In this document: one piece after another, positions 1-4,478 of the stretch
How positions within the stretch are numbered: the first letter of the stretch is position 1
Layout of the letters: every line of letters begins with the position of its first letter
Assembly: GCA_003242645.1 (NCBI GenBank)
Contig: QGVC01000244.1
Location: forward strand, 1-5,433
Length of the DNA: 5,433 nucleotides
Source of the DNA: Pseudomonadota bacterium
GTDB taxonomy: Bacteria; Pseudomonadota; Alphaproteobacteria; Rhizobiales; Hyphomicrobiaceae
Direction of reading: 5' to 3'
The notes under the pieces: model-generated
What the model was told of the DNA's origin: nothing
The model's database searches: none
The model's input: only the letters and a program-made list of their open reading frames with translations
Program-made: the position numbers and the translations under genes

Positions 1-162
1 CTTCAGGCGGCCTCGCTCGACACGTTCGACAGCCGGTTCATACCGCCGGACGGTCACCCCGCTGCAGTAGACTGCCCCAAGCGACTCAACCCAGCGGATG
101 CTGTATGCGGATTCGAGCGGCCTCTCTCGGAGTGAATTTTCGACCCGTTCGGTCACCCACAC
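1..162 (-). CDS. Probable hypothetical protein, N-terminal fragment cut by window edge
   Basis: A minus-strand frame is open from position 162 through the left window edge, giving 54 residues with no stop. An in-frame TAA at 169-171 limits the start to the GTG at 162 or the GTG at 156. The codons favour G or C at third positions (38 of 54), and the product reads like a real protein: it contains YSIRWVESLGAVYCSG followed by a charged segment rich in Val, Arg and Glu. I do not recognise a family and no domain can be assigned. A GGGGGA stretch lies 10 bases before the GTG, a weak and somewhat distant ribosome binding site. A short inverted repeat (CCGAT-TT-ATCGG, 177-188) sits just upstream. The terminator of the 233-514 gene lies only 36 bp upstream, so this gene would need its own promoter in a very short interval or read-through. 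The opposite strand is also open over 1-135, but its codon choice is less convincing. Confidence 0.45.
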   Translation of the reverse strand, partial: MWVTERVENSLRERPLESAYSIRWVESLGAVYCSGVTVRRYEPAVERVERGRLK

Positions 163-191
163 TAGGGTTTAATCCCCCGATTTATCGGCCA

Positions 192-225
192 CGAAAACCC
201 GCGCCGGCAGGACCGCCGGCGCGGG
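192..225 (-). terminator. Rho-independent terminator of the 233-514 gene
   Basis: A perfect 11-bp GC-rich stem pairs CCCGCGCCGGC (198-208) with its complement at 215-225 around a 6-base loop. Read on the minus strand, the stem is followed directly by TTTTCGT. It begins 7 bases after the stop codon of the leftward gene ending at 233. Position, stem strength and T-run make it a classical intrinsic terminator in that direction. On the plus strand the stem is followed by TATTGGG, so it would be weak that way. Confidence 0.85.
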
Positions 226-232
226 TATTGGG

Positions 233-514
233 TTACTGTAAAGTGTAGGTGGTGCAGTAGCGCTTTTGGTCTATCAACCTTTTCGCTTCCTGCTCTGTTA
301 GCTTCTCGAACTTGATCTTTCGACGAACTGCTGCGCGTTGAACCATCTTTTCAGCGACTCGCTCGACAACCTCGCAGTTGTCGCCTTCGAGAGCAACGAG
401 CAAGCTTCTGCAAACATCGTCTGCGAATCGCATAACCTTCTTCTTGCTTGAGCCAGACAGGTTATAGAATCTACGTCGATCGGCTACGCAGACGTGGATA
501 ACTCTCGAGAACAT
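233..514 (-). CDS. Small hypothetical protein (93 aa), unknown function
   Basis: The product is a small basic protein that I do not recognise. It has no signal peptide or transmembrane segment; the middle (about residues 20-75) looks helical and charged, with Lys/Arg/Glu-rich stretches such as KFEKLTEQEAKRL near the C terminus, and there are four Cys residues in all. The gene has unusually complete expression signals for its size: ATG start at 514, a Shine-Dalgarno AAGGGA (521-526) with 6-base spacing, a sigma70-like promoter at 584-611, a boxA-like leader element, and a strong intrinsic terminator right after the TAA. These signals, more than the protein itself, make it a real single-gene transcription unit. 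Its codon use is less GC-rich than that of the IS genes at the right of the window, consistent with acquired DNA. The arrangement resembles small accessory genes of mobile elements, but no role can be inferred. Confidence 0.7.
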   Translation of the reverse strand: MFSRVIHVCVADRRRFYNLSGSSKKKVMRFADDVCRSLLVALEGDNCEVVERVAEKMVQRAAVRRKIKFEKLTEQEAKRLIDQKRYCTTYTLQ

Positions 515-979
515 AATGGTTCCCTTATAGTTGTTATTCTTGTTAAAGAACCTCCGCGCGCCGTTGCGGCAACGCGACTTTTTATTGTACCACGCCCTTC
601 AGCCTTCGCAACAGGTGCGCACGCCCTCTCGGCAGCGTTGGCCAATCTCTTTCCAGGCGGCTGGTGCGCGCAACCTACAAGTTCGGCACCGTTGTCGTCC
701 GCAAGGTGTGCCGCAGGTATCCGCTGCGAGCTCGCTCAATGTCTTGAGTATTCCCCGCAAGCGCTTTCCTGCATCCACGTGAACGTCGCCCCTCACGCCA
801 ATGAAATCACCGGCGCATCTTTCGATGCGCTGGCTTTGCTCGGCGTTTACAACCGAGCATTAGTGCGCCGGCAACTAGCCGCGCGGCGCGCGCGTCAACG
901 CAGTCTACGACGTATGTCAACATCCCCAGCGCATCGGCAGACGACGAAACTTTCGGCCCAAGGCGACGAAAGATCGTAA
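494..979 (+). CDS. Weak candidate ORF, possible hypothetical protein (161 codons)
   Basis: This frame is open from a GTG at 494 to TAA at 977-979. From about 590 onward the product looks protein-like, ending with SFDALALLGVYNRALVRRQL and an Arg-rich tail, and about 61% of codons between 590 and 901 end in G or C. Against it, there is no Shine-Dalgarno sequence before the GTG, the first 30 codons are the leader and start of the better-supported leftward gene, and that gene's promoter lies within it. The TAA is embedded in a perfect 11-bp stem-loop (976-1005) that could act as its 3' processing or termination structure. If real, the true start is probably further in, but no good in-frame start with a ribosome binding site is visible. 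Family unknown; I would not rely on it without homologues. Confidence 0.3.
   Translation: MDNSREHNGSLIVVILVKEPPRAVAATRLFIVPRPSAFATGAHALSAALANLFPGGWCAQPTSSAPLSSARCAAGIRCELAQCLEYSPQALSCIHVNVAPHANEITGASFDALALLGVYNRALVRRQLAARRARQRSLRRMSTSPAHRQTTKLSAQGDERS
541..550 (-). promoter_or_regulatory. boxA-like antitermination element in leader
   Basis: On the minus strand the leader reads TTCTTTAACA, matching nine of ten positions of the last ten bases (CTCTTTAACA) of the enterobacterial rRNA boxA TGCTCTTTAACA, which binds NusB-S10. It lies 26 bases before the start codon and behind a small hairpin (CGTTG-CGG-CAACG, 562-574) near the predicted RNA 5' end. Hairpin followed by boxA is also the general order of phage and rrn antitermination sites, although there boxA usually precedes boxB. 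Function is inferred from the match only. Confidence 0.4.
584..611 (-). promoter_or_regulatory. Predicted sigma70 promoter of the 233-514 gene
   Basis: The minus strand shows a -35 hexamer TTGCGA (606-611) and a -10 hexamer TACAAT (584-589) separated by 16 bp. Each hexamer differs from consensus at one or two positions. Transcription would start near 577, giving a leader of about 60 bases that contains the hairpin and boxA-like element described separately. The promoter lies inside the candidate rightward ORF 494-979, which weakens the case for that ORF. Confidence 0.6.
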
Positions 980-1005
980 GCGTCCGACCTAGGCCGGACG
1001 CTTAC
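976..1005. repeat. 30-bp near-perfect palindrome
   Basis: GTAAGCGTCCG (976-986) is the exact reverse complement of 995-1005, and the 8 bases between contain the palindrome CCTAGG, so the whole 30 bp is symmetric except for one mismatched pair. It overlaps the stop codon of the candidate ORF 494-979. Neither strand shows a T-run after the stem, so it is not a standard intrinsic terminator. It could be a protein-binding palindrome or an RNA 3'-end hairpin. Confidence 0.75.
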
Positions 1006-1103
1006 TGACCTCCTGATATGCCATCGCGTCCTGATTCGTCGCCGCGCGGCCCAAAGCGGCCGCGCGTGCCGGGTCGCAGACTGCGCCTCGTCGCATCCGG
1101 AAC

Positions 1104-1215
1104 GGGGGAATGATGTTGAGCCCCCTCAACGGGGAAAGTTTTCTCAGAACCTCACCCCAGAGGGTGAATGATTCTGAGAAAAATCGCCTCAAGGGGTCCC
1201 TAGATTTTCAAAACC
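1104..1215. repeat. Degenerate tandem direct repeat, two units of about 50-56 bp
   Basis: Two units carry the same blocks in the same order. Unit 1 has GGGGGAATGAT (1104-1114), TGAG, CCTCAACGGGG (1124-1134) and TTTTCTCAGAACC (1139-1151). Unit 2 has GGGTGAATGAT (1162-1172), TGAG, CCTCAAGGGG (1187-1196) and TTTTCAAAACC (1205-1215). The offset grows from 58 to about 66 bp through small insertions. This looks like an old duplication or a pair of protein-binding arrays. Confidence 0.55.
1139..1182. repeat. Nested inverted repeat (11-bp outer, 6-bp inner stem)
   Basis: TTTTCTCAGAA (1139-1149) pairs perfectly with 1172-1182. Inside it TCACCC (1152-1157) pairs with GGGTGA (1162-1167) around the loop CAGA, leaving 2- and 4-base internal gaps. 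The 44-bp unit is therefore a strong two-tier stem-loop in DNA or RNA. There is no terminal U-run, so a terminator is unlikely. A recombinase or regulator binding site, or a structured leader, are alternatives. Confidence 0.7.
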
Positions 1216-1250
1216 GACACCACGAACGACTAGCGGGCCTCGAGGCAGAA

Positions 1251-1256
1251 TATAAA
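1251..1256 (+). promoter_or_regulatory. Possible -10 element of the HTH gene
   Basis: TATAAA lies 42 bases before the GTG start. The expected -35 position (about 1228-1233, GACTAG) does not resemble consensus, so if this is the promoter it is weak or needs an activator. Confidence 0.3.
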
Positions 1257-1266
1257 CGGGAGCTCT

Positions 1267-1296
1267 TCACTACGGGTCACTAGTTAGGAGACCTAA
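1267..1296 (+). promoter_or_regulatory. Candidate operator and ribosome-binding-site palindrome
   Basis: TCACTA occurs at 1267-1272 and again at 1277-1282, exactly one helical turn apart. Directly after them TTAGG-AGA-CCTAA (1284-1296) is a perfect 5-3-5 palindrome containing the Shine-Dalgarno sequence TTAGGAG and ending at the start codon region. The layout suits control of the HTH gene, either by its own product binding DNA or by RNA hairpin occlusion of the ribosome site. Direct evidence is limited to the symmetry and spacing. Confidence 0.4.
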
Positions 1297-1297
1297 T

Positions 1298-1537
1298 GTG
1301 GAAAGCACTCTTGATCAGCACGCGCTGGCCGCCCGTTTTGGCGTAACTACTCGCACGCTTCGGACATGGATAAGGAACGGGGAGCTCCCACCCCCGCACC
1401 GAATCGGACGAAAGCAGTTCTGGTTTGAGGATGAGATTCAAGCGTGGCTTCGGAGTCGCCCTACACGCCAAGATTATCGGCGAGCCGCGCACCCCTACGC
1501 AGGAGTACGTCGCGGACGCCCTAGGTACCCGACATGA
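1298..1537 (+). CDS. AlpA/excisionase-like helix-turn-helix DNA-binding protein (79 aa)
   Basis: Residues 5-55 have the form of the MerR/AlpA/excisionase HTH fold (HTH_17-like): LDQHALAARFGVTTRTLRTW is the helix-turn-helix, PPPHRIGRKQFWF is the beta-wing, and DEIQAWLRSRP is the closing helix. Such proteins bind DNA as recombination directionality factors or as regulators of integrase genes. After the fold comes a basic tail ending RRGRPRYPT, whose RGRP core resembles an AT-hook. I chose GTG at 1298 because TTAGGAG (1284-1290) lies 7 bases upstream; the overlapping ATG at 1296 is in another frame. The stop TGA lies within a perfect odd palindrome (1530-1542). The gene faces the large recombinase gene convergently, about 300 bp away. 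That differs from the usual tandem int-xis order but still suggests a functional pair. HTH assignment is firm; the excisionase role is inference and a transcription factor is equally possible. Confidence 0.8.
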   Translation: MESTLDQHALAARFGVTTRTLRTWIRNGELPPPHRIGRKQFWFEDEIQAWLRSRPTRQDYRRAAHPYAGVRRGRPRYPT

Positions 1538-1640
1538 TGTCGCCTGGCAAACTGTGCATTCGTTCGGCGTCTTGCTCGATTCGCCAAGCCCCGATCACCT
1601 TCATGTAGGGGTGTGATGTCGACAGTTTGCTGGCGGACAT
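1530..1640. repeat. Inverted repeat pair with palindromic core near the HTH gene 3' end
   Basis: Positions 1537-1555 and the reverse complement of 1622-1640 match at 15 of 19 bases, including an exact ATGTC block and an exact GCAAACTGT block (1547-1555 with 1622-1630). The left arm overlaps a perfect odd palindrome, CGACATGATGTCG (1530-1542). TGATGTCG occurs directly repeated at 1535-1542 and 1614-1621, and the latter runs into TGTCGACA (1617-1624). The 66-bp spacer has no recognised function. A recombinase core site or operator is possible. Confidence 0.5.
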
Positions 1641-1834
1641 TAATGCCCACGAGTTCAGGTGGCGCAATTCGCGTCTCTAGAAATGCCACCATGCCTAGCG
1701 CATCACCTTGAGAGCCCGTTCGAGCCTTCAAAGGGCGGACAGGGTCGCTTCTAGGCACACGTCGCAACCAGCAGTCTGATGACTAGCCGGTTGCGCCGCG
1801 CCCCCGCGCTCCGCCAATGACTGTTTTTCCAATA
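1538..1834. other. Convergent intergenic region
   Basis: This 297-bp stretch separates the converging HTH and recombinase genes. It contains most of the inverted-repeat pair described for 1530-1640 and a stem-loop at 1763-1795, followed by a GC-rich run. A leftward TTG-initiated ORF of 90 codons (1495-1767) lacks a ribosome binding site and overlaps the HTH gene, so I do not call it. No classical T-rich intrinsic terminator is visible for either gene. Confidence 0.5.
1763..1795. repeat. Imperfect stem-loop between convergent genes
   Basis: CGCAACC (1763-1769) pairs with GGTTGCG (1789-1795). Inside, GC and then AGTC (1773-1776) pair with GACT (1781-1784) and GC around the loop TGAT, giving 13 pairs in all with small bulges. 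Its place about 40 bp past the recombinase stop suggests a shared 3'-end structure, but neither direction has a T-run. It is too short and its box sequences do not fit an integron attC site. Confidence 0.55.
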
Positions 1835-3835
1835 TCAAACTCGCTTGAACGCTTCACTAAGCACATTAGCCAACCACCGCGCGCCGTCAGTCCCCACTAG
1901 GTGAGCATAGTGCGCTCTGACCGTTTCCTCTCTATCGTGCAAGATCAGCGCTGCCGCAGTGAAGCTGCCAGTCCGCTTAATGACAGCGGTTGCAACGATG
2001 TGTCGGAAGCTGTGAGGTCCGACACCTGGGCAGCCGTGTAGATATCGGCGCGTGAGGGTCTCAAAGCGCCTGTTCAATCCCTTCCAGACCGAACCTGGAC
2101 ACTTGTGAGAGACAAACACACGATCCGTCTGGCCCCTGCTCAGCATTGGCCAATAATCTCGCAGGTATGTAGTTATGAAGGGCCATAGCTGCTCCTGAAC
2201 TGGCATCCTGTACGGCCGATCTCCGGCGGCCCCAGCTTGATTCTTGAACAATTCCGGTTGGATGACGATCTCCCAACCGCCACTAGAATCCTGACGCAAC
2301 ATCCCGGTGTTGTCCGCTCGCCACGTCAGCAACTTCAGATTGCTTGCTCTCAACGGATTCGATGCCACGAGCGCCAACAACAATCTGTCGCGCGCCCAGA
2401 CCGCTTCCCAGATACCCCCCGTTGCCGGCCTGTCTGCATCTATCCTCCTGATTGCATCCACGACCGCATTGAGGGGGTTCTCAAGCTCAAGAATCTTCTT
2501 AATCGGTTCAAATGGATCCCTCGCACGCGAGATCTTCGGCAGATTGCGCAGGGTGTACTTGAACTGCTCGTAGGCGCCACGGCATCGCGCTTCCCAACTT
2601 TCGCTGTCCCTAACGCCCACTCGCGCCCCGATCTCCGGATTCCCAACGAGGAACCCCTGATCCGGATGTGTTAAACTTTTTGCAAATTGCAAGATTCTGC
2701 GAACGGAGTTGTTGACCGTCCCGCCACCACGGTCAATCCGCCACTGTAGGTACGACAACACGTACTCAACGTTCGCGAAATGCCCAAGTGACTGCGCTTC
2801 ATCAACAGGCATTTCTCGACCACCCCGACTCTTGCTCAATGACAGCCACCCGAGGAACTGAGCGGTCATCTGGAATGCGATGGATGCGCTCGGGCATGGC
2901 CTTCCGTTCACAGTATCGACCCACTCCCCGTAAGTTGGGGGCAAGCCGGCTGACCGAATTCTCCAAGTGGGTCTTCGCGTTTGTGAAGCCGCCTCAATGG
3001 CTCGAGCCAATACGAACGTAGATGTCTTGAAACGGAGGAGCGACGACCACTCCTCGATAAACGAATCACCGATAGACGTCTTCTTGAGGGCGTACGAGTC
3101 GTGCACCAATTCCCGCAACTTCACACGATACGAGATCGACTCCGTTGCAGCCGTCGAATCTGAACCCGCAACACGCCCCCCGCCGACCAGGTCGGTGAGC
3201 GCTCCCTCTGCCATTCCGAGAAAGCACTCAAGACGTCTTAGGTATCGCATCGATCTACGGGTTGGCGCACCGCCACGGCAAAGCCTCTGGAGAGTTGAGA
3301 AAGGTATCCTCGCTTCACGGGCAAGACCTTTTATCGTCGCTCCAGCATCAAGCACATTCTGCAGTGCCGCCTGCAGGGGCGTCATCGATCCGTTCTGAAC
3401 GGATGACTCCCGATCAAGCTGCGCAACCAGCTTCCTCCACGACTTCAGCAGACTCTTTCGGTTAGCAATGTATGCCGACGTATGGCCTTGCTCTCTGAGC
3501 CTACTTATATGGCCCTCTACCGCCTTGTAGTAACCAACGCGAAGCGTCGTTCCAACAGCATGCGACGGATCCAGGCCCAAATCGTTTAAGAAAGCGTTTA
3601 ACGCGCTCAACAAGTTGGGCAGAGACGCTTTCCTGGGAAAACCCGGCTGATCGACCCGATCGGCCATGCATTGTTTAAGTTGAGCGAAGGTAATACTGGC
3701 AGAGGACACGTTCTTTCTCCGTGCCCTGGGCCGCCGATTGGGCTTCCTTCCTCCATCATTAACCGAGTCGGGGATGAAGAAATGATGACCCGACTTAACC
3801 CATTGTTTCTCTGAACGTTTCTCGCTTATTTTCAT
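1835..3835 (-). CDS. Large tyrosine recombinase/integrase (666 aa) with extended N-terminal region
   Basis: The C-terminal domain (about 470-666) carries the whole tyrosine-recombinase active site: Arg I R496 in NPLRASNL, the beta-hairpin Lys K531 in LFKNQ, H608-SF-R611, H633 in LILHD, and the nucleophile Y643 in RAHYAHL. It should cut and rejoin DNA through a 3'-phosphotyrosine link. Residues about 310-400 look like the usual SAM-like core-binding domain. Residues about 50-140 (with NLLSALNAFLNDLGLDPS) could be a second such bundle, and about 160-217 (TIKGLAREARIPFSTLQRL) resemble a lambda-repressor-type HTH. At 666 residues it is far longer than the common 300-450 of phage integrases. The first 45 residues are very basic. 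The ATG at 3835 follows AGGGAG at 5-base spacing, and an in-frame TGA lies about 35 bases further up. Substrate site and biological role are unknown; integration or excision of an element is the likely job. Confidence 0.88.
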   Translation of the reverse strand: MKISEKRSEKQWVKSGHHFFIPDSVNDGGRKPNRRPRARRKNVSSASITFAQLKQCMADRVDQPGFPRKASLPNLLSALNAFLNDLGLDPSHAVGTTLRVGYYKAVEGHISRLREQGHTSAYIANRKSLLKSWRKLVAQLDRESSVQNGSMTPLQAALQNVLDAGATIKGLAREARIPFSTLQRLCRGGAPTRRSMRYLRRLECFLGMAEGALTDLVGGGRVAGSDSTAATESISYRVKLRELVHDSYALKKTSIGDSFIEEWSSLLRFKTSTFVLARAIEAASQTRRPTWRIRSAGLPPTYGEWVDTVNGRPCPSASIAFQMTAQFLGWLSLSKSRGGREMPVDEAQSLGHFANVEYVLSYLQWRIDRGGGTVNNSVRRILQFAKSLTHPDQGFLVGNPEIGARVGVRDSESWEARCRGAYEQFKYTLRNLPKISRARDPFEPIKKILELENPLNAVVDAIRRIDADRPATGGIWEAVWARDRLLLALVASNPLRASNLKLLTWRADNTGMLRQDSSGGWEIVIQPELFKNQAGAAGDRPYRMPVQEQLWPFITTYLRDYWPMLSRGQTDRVFVSHKCPGSVWKGLNRRFETLTRRYLHGCPGVGPHSFRHIVATAVIKRTGSFTAAALILHDREETVRAHYAHLVGTDGARWLANVLSEAFKRV

Positions 3836-4400
3836 GGCATCTCCCTGGGGGAAGAGACGCCATGAACTTCATTACTTCACTTCGACTGCTTCCTCAGAAT
3901 CTGATGCAGGAAGCTCTTCCACCGCATGGCCTAGATTGCCTGGCGACACAGGGCTAGTTGTTGATCGTGTCTCGTATAGCAACTGTGCCCTTCAAGATCT
4001 GCCAATCGACCTCGTCGCCCCCTATGAGATTCTCTGAGATGCTCGCTTCTCGGACAAAAGGAGCAAGAAGGAGACTTAGATTCCTGACTTCCAACTGCGG
4101 CCCCGACGAATGGCTCGCCACATTCGCCGATCCCATGCGCGCAAAGCGCGATCGAGCTTACGAAGCTAGTTGGAAGTAGTCAGTAAGCAGCCCGAGAAGA
4201 TCGTTTGTGCGCGCCTCTATGGTGAAGATTCGTTCAAAGGAGTAGGAACATTTGGGTTAACACTGGTCTTGCTGCTTTGTTGAGACCTTCGACGGCTGGA
4301 ACCCAATAAACTGATGTTGCCAAAGCGATGGCTCCCTTTGCTCGAGTACAGCCTTTTGCGTCCCAATTACAAGAAGCAGCGTAGGAACATAAGGCACCAG
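3836..4400. other. Approximately 560-bp region without a supported gene
   Basis: Several overlapping short ORFs occur (for example plus 3834-4037 and 3958-4179, minus 3954-4136 and the non-IS part of 4234-4443). None has a Shine-Dalgarno sequence with a normal start or a recognised domain, and some overlap on opposite strands. The plus frame ending at 4179 (CGPDEWLATFADPMRAKRDR) and the minus frame ending at 3954 (ISENLIGGDEVDWQILKG) each look somewhat protein-like and could be relics. Also visible are a 10-bp inverted repeat (4087-4096 with 4168-4177), a small palindrome CGCGC-AAA-GCGCG (4138-4150), and a 10-bp direct repeat (4242-4251 and 4381-4390). It is probably decayed mobile-element DNA. 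Confidence 0.5.
3888..3914 (-). promoter_or_regulatory. Stem-loop in the recombinase 5' region
   Basis: GCTTCC (3888-3893) pairs with GGAAGC (3909-3914), and TCAG (3894-3897) pairs with CTGA (3901-3904), leaving a 4-base bulge. It lies 53 bp upstream of the recombinase start. A second short hairpin option (GGAAG-CT-CTTCC, 3909-3920) shares one arm, so two alternative folds are possible. Three ACTTC repeats lie between it and the gene (3866-3883). No clear promoter hexamers were found, so a regulatory role is only suggested. Confidence 0.35.
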
Positions 4401-4416
4401 CCCCGGCGGCCACCTT

Positions 4417-4452
4417 AAATTCCCCCATCCGTGGCCGGGTCAAATTCCCCCA
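4417..4452. repeat. IS21 multiple terminal repeats (two copies)
   Basis: AAATTCCCCCA occurs at 4417-4427 and 4442-4452, 25 bp apart. Flanking GGCGGCCAC and GTGGCCGGG are partly complementary. IS21-family elements carry several such subterminal repeats as transposase binding sites, and this pair sits where the istB-proximal end is expected. Confidence 0.75.
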
Positions 4453-4478
4453 GTTGACAACGGCGGGACGGTGTGTGT

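Larger units (their letters stand above)
1006..1297. other. Non-coding, stem-loop-rich region upstream of the HTH gene
   Basis: No convincing gene lies between the 976-1005 palindrome and the HTH gene. Visible structures are a 9-bp GC stem (1043-1051 with 1058-1066, loop CAAAGC), a 6-bp stem with CCCC loop (GTTGAG 1115-1120 with CTCAAC 1125-1130), a nested double stem at 1139-1182, and the degenerate tandem repeat 1104-1215. A TATAAA at 1251-1256 could be the -10 of the HTH gene, but no good -35 precedes it. The leftward 67-codon ORF here crosses these structures and has no ribosome binding site. Such density suggests a recombination, binding or structured-RNA locus; the function is unknown. 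Confidence 0.6.

Noticed and set aside
976..1182. CRISPR array
   Set aside because: Only two degenerate repeat units are present, with no regular spacers or identical repeats.
989..1192. Leftward 67-codon ORF
   Set aside because: It runs through four stem-loops and the tandem repeat, has no ribosome binding site, and shows no recognisable domain.
1495..1767. Leftward 90-codon ORF in the convergent intergenic region
   Set aside because: It starts with TTG, has no Shine-Dalgarno sequence, overlaps the end of the better-supported HTH gene on the other strand, and spans the inverted repeats. Its composition is not absurd, so a homologue would change this view.
1763..1795. Possible integron attC site
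   Set aside because: The structure is only 33 bp, the terminal boxes do not fit the RYYYAAC/GTTRRRY consensus, and there is no cassette array or integron-type recombinase signature.
2237..3465. Several plus-strand ORFs of 67-145 codons
   Set aside because: All lie opposite the recombinase gene and are explained as antisense shadows of its reading frame.
4234..4443. Leftward 69-codon ORF as a real gene
   Set aside because: Its first codons are the IS21 terminal repeats, so the start is inside the element end; only the part outside the IS could be a relic.
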